A DNA stretch of 47,744 nucleotides from Ignavibacteriales bacterium (GTDB taxonomy: Bacteria; Bacteroidota; Ignavibacteria; Ignavibacteriales; Melioribacteraceae). The notes below the pieces were generated by a model. It was given only the letters and a program-made list of their open reading frames with translations, made no database searches and had not been told where the DNA came from. Made by a program: the position numbers and the translations under genes. The stretch lies in NCBI GenBank assembly GCA_016177735.1, contig JACOUS010000001.1, positions 1-47,744 of the forward strand, read 5' to 3'. This document shows positions 33,811 to 41,800 of the stretch, in pieces. The number at the start of each line of letters is the position of its first letter. The stretch's first letter is position 1.

Positions 33811-33900
33811 ATGGCACACTGATAAAACTGATTAAACAGATTTGAACTGGTCTTTTGAATCTGTTTTTATCATCTGCATCTGTTAAATCCGTGTGCTATA
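33811..33900. repeat. 90-bp intergenic repeat, copy B
   Basis: It begins ATGGCACAC, contains CTGATAAAACTGATTAAAC and ends GTTAAATCCGTGTGCTATA. The ends GGCACAC and GTGTGCT are inverted repeats. Confidence 0.7.
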
Positions 33901-33925
33901 AGATTTTGTTTTTGATGATATAGTT

Positions 33926-34210
33926 TTACTCTTCTCTTTTTCTCCCTTTTGTTATTTGTCCAACAATCAACGAAAAGATTGCCGAACCGATAATAGACCA
34001 AACTACCGGAAAATTTTTAGTGCCGATTGTAATTGTATAAAACATCGGCAAGTCTAATTCTTTTGCGATTAACGGACCGACCCATGCGCCGATAAATCCA
34101 ACAACGATTGATGCAAAACAGCCGCCGAGCGAGTAACCGGAAATAATTTGACCGATGCCCCCGCAGACTGCGGCTACCAAAAGCAGAAATAAGAATTCCA
34201 TGATGGACAT
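33926..34210 (-). CDS. GlsB/YeaQ/YmgE-family membrane protein
   Basis: Small membrane protein, 94 residues from the ATG at 34210 (GAGAG ten bases upstream; the frame to 34228 lacks a better site). Three hydrophobic helices with the glycine-rich family pattern: CGGIGQIISGYSLGGCFASIVVGFIGAWVG in pieces, and WSIIGSAIFSLIVGQITKGRK. Such proteins (formerly transglycosylase-associated) are usually linked to envelope or general stress. Its leader shares a conserved block with the leader of the thioredoxin gene at 35781, about 158 bases before the start, which suggests common regulation. Confidence 0.88.
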   Translation of the reverse strand: MSIMEFLFLLLVAAVCGGIGQIISGYSLGGCFASIVVGFIGAWVGPLIAKELDLPMFYTITIGTKNFPVVWSIIGSAIFSLIVGQITKGRKREE

Positions 34211-34440
34211 ATTTTTAGTCTCTCGCAATTTTTGTTGAATGGAACCTAAATAATTTTTCGGGAATTCACTACTATCCTAAACTTTTATTGCATGAATGAA
34301 AAAATAAACTAAACTAAACTAAACTGGTTTTCACTTATGCATTTTTTCTATAAGAAAAGTCTATCCCCAAAATTTTTTTTATTCTTATAATCATGAGCGC
34401 TAAACAAGTTAATAACTCACCTTACGCAAAATTTTATATT
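34211..34440 (-). promoter_or_regulatory. Leader of GlsB-like gene with shared GGGGATA block
   Basis: On the minus strand, 34380-34340 reads AAAATTTTGGGGATA, then about ten bases, then ATAGAAAAAATG. The same block with the same internal spacing lies at 35609-35648 on the plus strand upstream of the thioredoxin gene. ATGC-AATAAAAGTTTAGGATAG near 34293-34270 also corresponds to ATGCTTAAAAAGTTTGCGACAG there. A four-fold AAACT/TAAAC tandem lies at 34307-34325. Confidence 0.55.
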
Positions 34441-34601
34441 GAATTGCCACGAACTTTAGTTCGTGGGACACTTTGCAGCAAAAACATTGGCTTTAGCCAC
34501 AATTTCAGTACAATTTTGGCTGAAGCCCCAAAATTTAGGAGTTTATTTGCCACGACTTATCACCGCTGAGCGGGATCCCGTTTACACGGGAAAAGTCGTG
34601 G
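34441..34601. repeat. Composite hairpin repeat, copies 4 and 5 in opposite orientation
   Basis: Copy 4 (minus-oriented) has CCACGAACT (34447-34455) / AGTTCGTGG (34458-34466) with a 2-base loop, followed by GGCTTTAGCC at 34489-34498. Copy 5 (plus-oriented) has GGCTGAAGCC near 34518-34527, then CCACGACTT (34550-34558) / AAGTCGTGG (34593-34601) enclosing CCGC-TGA-GCGG and TCCCGT-TTAC-ACGGGA. Stem bases differ from copies 1 and 3 but remain paired. Confidence 0.8.
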
Positions 34602-34677
34602 CAGCGGATAATATTATTTTTGCGTAACGCGAGTTAATAAGAAAGTTTGGGACAGGTAGAAGGGAATTAGGAAGAAG

Positions 34678-35520
34678 TTAAACTGTGAGCTGAAGAAGTT
34701 TGGAAAAGAATTTTTGGTTTTCGTAGTTGTTGAGAATAGAATATGAGTTAATGAGATTGCTTAATACTCTGCGGATAATTGTAACAGCAGAAGCTTCGCG
34801 GCGTATAATCTGTTCAATATTTTCTATCGGGAGGTCAACTAAATCTACGATGTCGCTTTCGTAAAAAAATTTGCCGCCGTTGAAACAGTCAATCAAAATT
34901 ATTTCATCATCCATTTCTACCTTTGCCAAAAAATGACCAGGAAAGTTGCAGCCTTTGATCGAGAAGCCGAGTCTGTAGCCGATCAAAACATAAATTAGAG
35001 CAAGCGTAATCGGCAGTCCCTTTTTTTCTTTTATTGAATAAATAAGATTGCTGTTGAACGGATTGTAGTAATCGTCTTTTGCGCCGGCAATTCTTTTTTC
35101 CTGAAACAAAAATGTTGCAAGATCAAGCTCGTCGCCGTAAGGGATTCTGTTTTTGAATTCTTCGGTAAGTTCATCGAGCAGAATTGACAAATTGTAAGTG
35201 AGATGAATTCCGTATTGAAATTTTGAGATCAGGTTTAAAGCGACTTCAATTTTCTCAAAATCATTTTCGAAATCGCGCCAAACATTCCAATGTTCTTGAA
35301 GCCACTCTCTTCTGCTTGTTTCAATTACAGGCTGAAGGATTTTCATTTTGTCCGGATTGAGAATATCTGCATAATCAAGAATATCCTTTTCGAGCGAAGC
35401 GCCGTACTTTTCCAATTCTTTCAGAATCTCGGTGCGGACTTCACTCGATTCATCATCAACAAGCTCGATTAGATATTGTAGTTTCGAATCTTTCATTGCT
35501 TCTTTGAGCGTTAATTTCAC
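34678..35520 (-). CDS. SirB1-like transglutaminase-fold protein
   Basis: 280 residues from GTG at 35520. The N-terminal 60 residues are helical and HEAT-like (LQYLIELVDDESSEVRTEILKEL). The central SirB1/transglutaminase-like domain includes YNPFNSNLIYSIKEKKGLPITLALIYVLIGYRLGF (in pieces), CNFPGHFLAKVE and DCFNGGKFF. Proteins of this family often have a C-terminal TPR part, which is short here. Function is not established; some are linked to peptidase-like or binding roles. A cysteine, histidine and aspartate of a transglutaminase-type triad may be C185, H190 and D204-like positions, which I read only approximately. It is transcribed away from the thioredoxin gene. Confidence 0.85.
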   Translation of the reverse strand: MKLTLKEAMKDSKLQYLIELVDDESSEVRTEILKELEKYGASLEKDILDYADILNPDKMKILQPVIETSRREWLQEHWNVWRDFENDFEKIEVALNLISKFQYGIHLTYNLSILLDELTEEFKNRIPYGDELDLATFLFQEKRIAGAKDDYYNPFNSNLIYSIKEKKGLPITLALIYVLIGYRLGFSIKGCNFPGHFLAKVEMDDEIILIDCFNGGKFFYESDIVDLVDLPIENIEQIIRREASAVTIIRRVLSNLINSYSILNNYENQKFFSKLLQLTV

Positions 35521-35550
35521 TGCGCAAATTTATATATATTTCACGTGTTA

Positions 35551-35693
35551 GTCGCAAACTTTTCTATGGCTTTGAAATGGGTTGTTTGAAAACCCATGTA
35601 ATTAAAAGAAAAAATTTTGGGGATATAATTTTCCCATAGAATAAAACGTATGAAAAGAGCAAATATTTTATTTATGCTTAAAAAGTTTGCGAC
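35551..35693. repeat. Inverted repeat with nested hairpins
   Basis: GTCGCAAACTTTT (35551-35563) is the exact complement of AAAAGTTTGCGAC (35681-35693). Inside, TCTATGG pairs with CCATAGA (near 35634-35640) and ATGGGTT-GTTTGAA-AACCCAT forms a perfect hairpin (35577-35597). It overlaps the shared GGGGATA block. It could be a structured leader, a small RNA or a mobile repeat. Confidence 0.6.
35609..35648 (+). promoter_or_regulatory. Shared GGGGATA block upstream of thioredoxin gene
   Basis: AAAATTTTGGGGATA, ten bases, ATAGAATAAAACG. It is about 162 bases before the ATG at 35781; the counterpart lies 158 bases before the GlsB-like start. The match over about 40 bases and equal distance point to a common promoter or leader. 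Confidence 0.5.
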
Positions 35694-35780
35694 AGCAGTG
35701 ATATTTCTGCCGGTAATATAGAAATAAATTATTAGCTGCAGCTTGATTCGAAACAATTCTATTGTTAAAAGGGGAGATTA

Positions 35781-36254
35781 ATGAAAAAATATTTCTTGCC
35801 GCTTTTCCTACTTTTGATTTCATCAACATTTGCACAAAGTAATGTTGAATCAAATAACCGCGAAAAATTTGATCCGAACAGAGACCCGTTCATGGATTTA
35901 AAGAATGCTCAAGTGGAAGCAAAAAGAGCAAACAAAAAAATCATGCTTGATGTGGGCGGTGAATGGTGCATCTGGTGTCATCGTCTCGATGCGTTTATCG
36001 AAAGCAGCGAAGAGATAAAAAATTATCTGCACGAAAATTTTATTTTTGTAAAAGTAAATTACAGCGAAGAGAACAAGAACGAAAAATTTTTGTCCCGCTA
36101 TTCTAAAATTGAAGGCTACCCGCATTTGTTTGTGTTGGACAGCAAAGGGAAAGAACTGCATTCACAAAATACCGGTCTGCTCGAAAAAGAAAAATCGTAT
36201 GATACGGATAAGATTATGGAATTTTTGAAAAAGTGGACTATGAAAAAATCTTAA
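35781..36254 (+). CDS. Exported thioredoxin-fold protein
   Basis: 157 residues, ATG at 35781 with AAAAGGGGAGA upstream. Signal peptide 1-19 (SSTFAQ). Thioredoxin-like domain with MLDVGGEWCIWCHRLDAFIE, so the active site is C-I-W-C (about C65 and C68), followed by FVKVNYSEENKNEKFLSRY and IEGYPHLFVLDSKGKEL (the cis-proline is in GYP). It resembles thiol-disulfide interchange proteins related to the DUF255 thioredoxin domain (WCxWC). It probably acts in the periplasm. Its leader has the shared GGGGATA block, and a terminator follows the gene. Confidence 0.93.
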   Translation: MKKYFLPLFLLLISSTFAQSNVESNNREKFDPNRDPFMDLKNAQVEAKRANKKIMLDVGGEWCIWCHRLDAFIESSEEIKNYLHENFIFVKVNYSEENKNEKFLSRYSKIEGYPHLFVLDSKGKELHSQNTGLLEKEKSYDTDKIMEFLKKWTMKKS

Positions 36255-36261
36255 TCCGTAA

Positions 36262-36450
36262 TTAACTCCCTCTCAAAATCTTTGAAGGGAGTTTTATCAA
36301 TGCCCGCAGTAAATCGAAAACCCCGTCAACTGCAATGCCGACTAACCGGAACGGAAGAAGTATAAGCCAGATAATCGGATAGAGTACTAGTAGCGCAAGT
36401 GCGAGAGGCCAGCACAAAACGAGAAGGATAAACCAAAGAATGATTTTCAT
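36262..36450 (-). CDS. Small membrane protein
   Basis: 62 residues: MKIILWFILLVLCWPLALAL, then LVLYPIIWLILLPFRLVGIA, then an amphipathic tail VDGVFDLLRALIKLPSKIL. Two membrane helices and a basic end. I know similar short membrane proteins of unknown function from Bacteroidetes-type genomes. Its final codons are the stem of the neighbouring terminator, so the two genes are packed end to end. Confidence 0.7.
   Translation of the reverse strand: MKIILWFILLVLCWPLALALLVLYPIIWLILLPFRLVGIAVDGVFDLLRALIKLPSKILRGS
36264..36295 (+). terminator. Terminator overlapping the end of the opposing gene
   Basis: AACTCCCT (36264-36271) pairs with AGGGAGTT (36286-36293) followed by TTAT. It terminates the thioredoxin transcript and forms the last eight codons of the convergent small gene. 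Confidence 0.75.
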
Positions 36451-36553
36451 TTTTCTGTCCGCATATTTTAAAACATTAGACGAAGACTTCTTTTATTTGT
36501 TTTAAAAATCTCCCACATGAAAATTAAGTTTGCATAATAATTTAATGCGTGCG

Positions 36554-37336
36554 TTATGATTTCGAACATTTCTGTGCGGTGAGCGCGTAGAAATTCAACT
36601 TAACATGAAATACAATTTCTTCATTTAATTGCTCTGCTTTTAAGATATCCTCTTTAATTTTCTCAAGTCCACTTTGATATTCTTCATCACTTAAAAGAGC
36701 TAATTGGGAAGCGCCGCGTTTATCGAGGAAGTGATCTTGCAAAACATCTCTGCCGGTTTTGTTGTTCTTCACGATGTGGATCAGTTCCGTTTTAATTTTT
36801 CCGAAGCCGTTTTCACTTGTCCATTTTTCGAGTTCATTAAAAGTAGGAAAGCGCTCCAAATCGAGCTGGTGTGTTCTCTCAAAGTAATCGTATAAATACC
36901 AGTCGTTCTCTCTATCGTATGGATCAAACCCCATAATGCTTAATATGCCGTTTGGTTTCAGCAAAGATGAAACGTTATCAATAAATAATTTTTTATTGCT
37001 GAAGTGATGTATTGCGTTTATGCAAATAATCAGGTCGAAACTATTTCTATGGAACGGCAGTTTGTTGGCATCTGCGTTCACAAGATTTAAATATGTCTTC
37101 GAATTCTTTGCGATGTTCAACATGCCGGTTGAATAATCCGCACCGTAAAGTTCCGAAGAAAATTTTGAGAGAAGATTAAGCCAGTGACACGTTCCGCATC
37201 CAACTTCAAGAATTTTTTGCGGTTGGCAGTTTTCCGCAATTGAAAGAAGTTTTTGCTCAACTCCTTCAAGCGAACTGACTTTATATCGTTCGTTGTAAAC
37301 CGGCGAGATGTTGTTGTAATTAACATGGTTTGTCAT
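36554..37336 (-). CDS. SAM-dependent class I methyltransferase
   Basis: About 260 residues from the ATG at 37336 (the frame can begin at GTG 37345, which overlaps the upstream stop). Motif I is QKILEVGCGTCHWLNLL, motif II LYGADYSTGMLNIAK, and the post-motif region LPFHRNSFDLIICINAIHHF. This is the pattern of Methyltransf_11/25 small-molecule methyltransferases. Substrate unknown. The C-terminal part (SDEEYQSGLEKIKEDILKAE) is helical. It follows the exported 159-codon gene on the same strand and is likely co-transcribed. Confidence 0.9.
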   Translation of the reverse strand: MTNHVNYNNISPVYNERYKVSSLEGVEQKLLSIAENCQPQKILEVGCGTCHWLNLLSKFSSELYGADYSTGMLNIAKNSKTYLNLVNADANKLPFHRNSFDLIICINAIHHFSNKKLFIDNVSSLLKPNGILSIMGFDPYDRENDWYLYDYFERTHQLDLERFPTFNELEKWTSENGFGKIKTELIHIVKNNKTGRDVLQDHFLDKRGASQLALLSDEEYQSGLEKIKEDILKAEQLNEEIVFHVKLNFYALTAQKCSKS

Positions 37337-37341
37337 AATTT

Positions 37342-37740
37342 TCACGGGTATTTATCAAAATAAATTTCGCCCCATTTGTGCCCTTCTTTGTATTCGCGGT
37401 AAATAACAAATGCCGTAGAATTTTCCAGCCGCCCGATGATGTAATCATAATCGCTGAAGGGGAAATAGAGCCTCAATATTTTAGTAACGGTTTCGTATTT
37501 GGGCGGAGTGTATTGTTCTTTAAAATACAAGTATGCTGTGTACTTACCGTTCATGTCGGTTAATTTTATTGCGCGCTCGTTTGTAAACGGTTTTTCGCTC
37601 AAGCCGAACAGCGGATAATATCTTTCTACTTGAATATTAATTTCGGTCGTCACGGTCGCAGTTGGATATGGATCGTTCAGTTGAAACTGCTGTGCAAAAA
37701 TCGGAAAAGCGGCGAGTATAAAAATCAGAATGTATTTCAT
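37342..37740 (-). CDS. Exported protein of unknown function
   Basis: From the ATG at 37740 the product is 132 residues: signal peptide MKYILIFILAAFPIFAQQ, then a beta-rich domain (INIQVERYYPLFGLSEKPF; AYLYFKEQYTPPKYETVTK; DYIIGRLENSTAFVIYREY). No family recognised. The longer frame from 37821 buries the signal peptide and is not preferred. Its stop overlaps the possible GTG of the methyltransferase gene. Confidence 0.75.
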   Translation of the reverse strand: MKYILIFILAAFPIFAQQFQLNDPYPTATVTTEINIQVERYYPLFGLSEKPFTNERAIKLTDMNGKYTAYLYFKEQYTPPKYETVTKILRLYFPFSDYDYIIGRLENSTAFVIYREYKEGHKWGEIYFDKYP

Positions 37741-37908
37741 AAGCGCTCGTTTTGTTGTTCTTAAAATACAACAGAGCAGTATAAAATTAAATATTGGAGA
37801 GCCGGGATTTTTTGTGTACACAAATTATTGCTGTGGAAATATTAGAAAATATTTGCTCGTAGGCGATACATTAATTCCATGCGGCAAATAGATGGAAATT
37901 TCGGTGGA

Positions 37909-38376
37909 CTATTTACTTTGTTTTATCTCTTCAAAATCGGTCAGCTTGCCGTCACGGAAAAAGAAAGCTGCATTGCCGTAATGCCATTGAGTAAACACAC
38001 CCCACTTCTCAACATTCTTATCAACTTTATCCGGTCTGCCCCAGCTTGCCGTTAGCATTTTTTCAGTCATCCCTTTCCATACTTGTTTGTTGATTATTCT
38101 TTTCCCGGTTTCCTTTCCGAATTTTTTGTAGTAGAGTTCGTGTATTTCTTCTTCGGCATTTTGAATTTTATCGTCGAGAGATGAAATTGATCTTTTCAAA
38201 CTGTCGATTTCATTTTTTAACGAAACACGGCTTGCTGTAAATTCTTTTTTTATCGTCAATAGAGAATCGCGTTTGGTTTTATAAGCATCGCCGGATATTT
38301 TACTTTTGGTTTGTGCGTTTATTGATAAGCAAAAAATCGGAATAAAAATCGAGAGTAAAATTTTTATTGTGCGCAT
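37909..38376 (-). CDS. Exported coiled-coil protein of unknown function
   Basis: From the ATG at 38376 (GGGGA upstream): 155 residues, signal peptide MRTIKILLSIFIPIFCLSINAQ. A coiled coil follows (about 35-80: TIKKEFTASRVSLKNEID, LKRSISSLDDKIQNAEEE). The C-terminus is a small globular part with MTEKMLTASWGRPDKVD and WHYGNAAFFFRDGKL, reminiscent of SmpA/OmlA-like (BamE) folds, where such G-x-P-D motifs occur. Possible envelope role. A terminator-like hairpin with T run (38396-38415 and after) lies just upstream of the start and may attenuate it. Confidence 0.75.
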   Translation of the reverse strand: MRTIKILLSIFIPIFCLSINAQTKSKISGDAYKTKRDSLLTIKKEFTASRVSLKNEIDSLKRSISSLDDKIQNAEEEIHELYYKKFGKETGKRIINKQVWKGMTEKMLTASWGRPDKVDKNVEKWGVFTQWHYGNAAFFFRDGKLTDFEEIKQSK

Positions 38377-38387
38377 TGAATCCCCAT

Positions 38388-38415
38388 AAAAAAATCCTCC
38401 CGAATAATCGGGAGG
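38388..38415 (-). promoter_or_regulatory. Attenuator-like hairpin before the coiled-coil gene
   Basis: On the minus strand CCTCCCGA and TCGGGAGG (38415-38396) form an eight-base stem followed directly by a seven-T run (ATTTTTTT) and then the Shine-Dalgarno and ATG. On the plus strand the same palindrome is followed by GCAAGT, so it also belongs to the CAAG-tailed palindrome family. Confidence 0.5.
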
Positions 38416-38472
38416 GCAAGTAGTGATTGTTAATCCAATATTGTTATTGAAATTGCCAAGCGGCTTGGGCAA

Positions 38473-38802
38473 TATAAGATTCTTATCAAAAAGAAAAAAA
38501 TTAGCCGGAATTTTAGTGAATCATAAATTGAATAAGTTAACCTGATAATCCTTAATTTGCAGTAGGGGAATTAACGGAGTACGTAAAACAATTCTAAAAT
38601 TTTGATATTAATCTGACTGACTTCTTCAAACAATATAAATAACAAACCGCTGAAAGAAACTCGGCTTGTTTTTCAAGTTGACAACGTATATAAATGTATG
38701 CATCTTGAATCAGCAGAGAACAATTAATTTAATCAAGTTATAATACTGCACTTTTCTTCCAAATCAGATTAGATAAAAAGTTAAGTCGAAAAGGTGTCTG
38801 CC
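38473..38802 (+). promoter_or_regulatory. Intergenic leader of the large histidine kinase gene
   Basis: No gene. It is AT-rich with a TTGACA at 38678-38683 followed by ATATAAATG, but without a matched -10 at normal spacing. AAAAGGTG lies before the ATG at 38803. Confidence 0.3.
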
Positions 38803-41800
38803 ATGCAACAGGAAATCAAACAAACGCCGAAGTACGAAACAAAAAGAAAAAATGTGCCAGATAGAATTAAATTTTTCCTGGCGCAGAAACGGGAAAGTTT
38901 AATAGCACTAAACCCTTCCGATGAAGAAGAGGGGCGCAGTTCCCGTCTATTTATTACACTGATTGAAGTGAGCATCGGGATTTGTATTCTGCTGCACGGA
39001 ATGTTTTTGTTTATGAAAACGTTTCAGCTTTCTTCTGCAGAAGTAATTTTGATGGCTTCGGTTTTCCCATTCGTGTTTATTCTTTTCTCAATCTTCTGTT
39101 TGGTACAAGTAAAAGCACAGCGGATGTACCCGACAATTTCTATTTACGTAGTAGTTAATTTTTTATCTATAGCTGCCGCAGCATTTGTTTTTGACGGCAC
39201 AGTTTCCCCGGCATGGGTACTTTTTATCTGGCCCACTGCAATTGCCGGCGTTTTACTCTCGCCGATCTATTCAATAAGAATGATTGTGATTTCTGTTTTT
39301 TACTTTTTTGTGCTGTTTGTTTTGGCAAGGCTGAACATTTATGAACCTATATATTCGTTTGGAACGGAGGGCCGCGAGTTTTTGATGGTAGCGTTTCAAC
39401 TTATTATGCTTGTCTCTACCGCCGGCTTTCTGACTTATCTGAATATGCAAGGTTTTCATATTGCTCTCGGCAGACTTAAAAAAGAAACAACCGGACGAAA
39501 AAAAGCTGAAGAAGCATTAAGAGAATCGGAAATTCGATTCCGAACATTAGTTGAGCAGTCTCCTTTCAGCACGCAAGTATTTCGAGTTGACGGCAGTGTA
39601 ATTACAATCAACAAAGCTTACTGCGAACTTTGGGGAGCTGATGAAAAGGATGCCAATTTTATAATTAACAACTACAACGTATTGAAAGATGAACAGCTCG
39701 AAGCCGCCGGTTTGATGCAGTATATCAAAAAAGCGTTTGGAGGAGAATTTACAGAAATACCTGTAGTAGAATATGATCCCCAAAAAACGGAGATGGTCAG
39801 TTCGACGGATTTGCATAAGAGATGGGTCATCGGGTACATGTGGCCCGTTGTTGATGATAATGGTGAAATTATTGAAGTAGTGTTGATGCATGAAGATGTA
39901 ACCGAACGCAAGCGTGCAGAACAAGCTTTGAGAGAAAGTGAAAATTTCAGAAGAACAATTATTGAATCCGAACCCGAATGTGTTAAGATAGTTACCATCG
40001 ACGGTATTATTCTGGATATGAATCCGGCGGGTTTGAGAATGCTTGAAGCCGAAAGCCTGAATGAAATTAAAGGTAAATCTGTTTACAGAGTTCTTCCGGC
40101 TAAATGGCACGAGGTTTTTAGAAAATTGAGTGATAAAATTTCTAAAGGAGAGTCTGTTGTTGAAGAATTCGAAATATTGGGTATTAAGGGATCGCGAAAA
40201 TGGGTAGAAACTCACGCTGTACCTTTGCATGATAAAAATTCAAAAATATATGCACAGCTTGCAATAACGAGAGATATTACTCAGCGCAAACAAGCAGAAG
40301 AGGATTTTCGCCTTAGTGAAGAACGTTACCGCCGCTTGTTTAATGTTTCGCCGGTGGGTGTTATTCTCGAAGACAGTGAAGGGAATATTCTGGATGTTAA
40401 CGAAGCATTCTGTAAAGACTACGGTTATACCCGCGAAGAATTGATAGGAAAAAATGTAATGATTCTTGTTCCTCTCCAGAGACGGGAAGCAGTTTTTGAT
40501 AACATTAAAAAAATATTAAACGGGCAGTTTCTAGAGCACGAGGCTCTGAGCCTTAGAAAAGACGGTGAACTGAGGTACATACAACTAAAGGAAACAAGAA
40601 TAAAATTGCCCGATGGTAGGTTTGGGATACTAAGTATTGAAAACGACATAACTGAACGCCGTGCGGCTGAAGAGGCTCTCAAAGAAAGTGAAGCAAGATT
40701 TAAAATTCTTGCAGAATCAACTTCATCCGCAATTTTTATTTACGATCAAAAATTTAACTACATAAATCCGAGCGGCGAAAAATTGCTCGGTTACACTCAA
40801 GAAGAATTGTTGAATATGAATTTCTGGGATGTTGTCCATCCTGATTTTAAGGAGTTGATAAAAGAAAGAGGCAATGCTCGTTTGCGTGGAGAAAAAGTTA
40901 CGCCGAGATATGAATTTAAGATTAAGAAAAAAAGCGGAGATGAAAGATGGATTGATTTTTCTGCAAGCCGGATCCAATATAAAGGCGGCAATGCAGCCAT
41001 TGGAACCGCATTTGATATTACCGAACGTAAGCACGCCGAAGAAGCGTTACAACAAAGATTCCGTCTCGAACAATTGATATCAACATTTTCGGCTAATCTT
41101 GTAAAAAGCTCATCGCTTACATTAAACAGCATAATTAACAATGCTCTAAAATTTTTAGGCGAAGCACTTCACATTGATAGAACCTATGTCTTCCAATTTA
41201 ATCAAGACCGGACCACGGCAGACAACACACATGAATGGTGTGCCGAAGGGATTGAGCCACAGATTGAAAAAATGAAAGGGATCCCTACAGAGAGATTTCC
41301 GTGGTGGATGGAAAGAATGAACCGCTTTGAAAATATTCTCATTCCTTCCGTTGAGGATTTGCCAGATGAAGCCGCCGCCGAAAAAGAAATTCTATTAATG
41401 CAGAATATTCAATCGATTCTTGCAGTTCCGATGGTTTACTCCAATATGCTGATGGGGTTCGTAGGTTTTGATTCGGTTAAAACAAAAAGAACGTGGAGTG
41501 AAGAAGATATATCAATATTGAAAATTGTAACGGACGTTGTTGCTAATGCGCTTGTACGAAATCAAACCGAAGTAGTTTTGAGACAAAGCGAGGAACAGTA
41601 TCGAAATCTTTTTGAAGGAATTCCGATTGGATTATATCACACAAGTTTGGAAGGAAAACTTATAAGGGCAAACCGTGCTATGATTGATTTGCTCGGCTAT
41701 CCCGATATTGAATCATTGAGACAGATCAATGTTTCCGAAATGTATGTTGATCATGAAGCCCGCTTAAATATTCAAGAAGAACTGAGGCTGCAAGGTTTGA

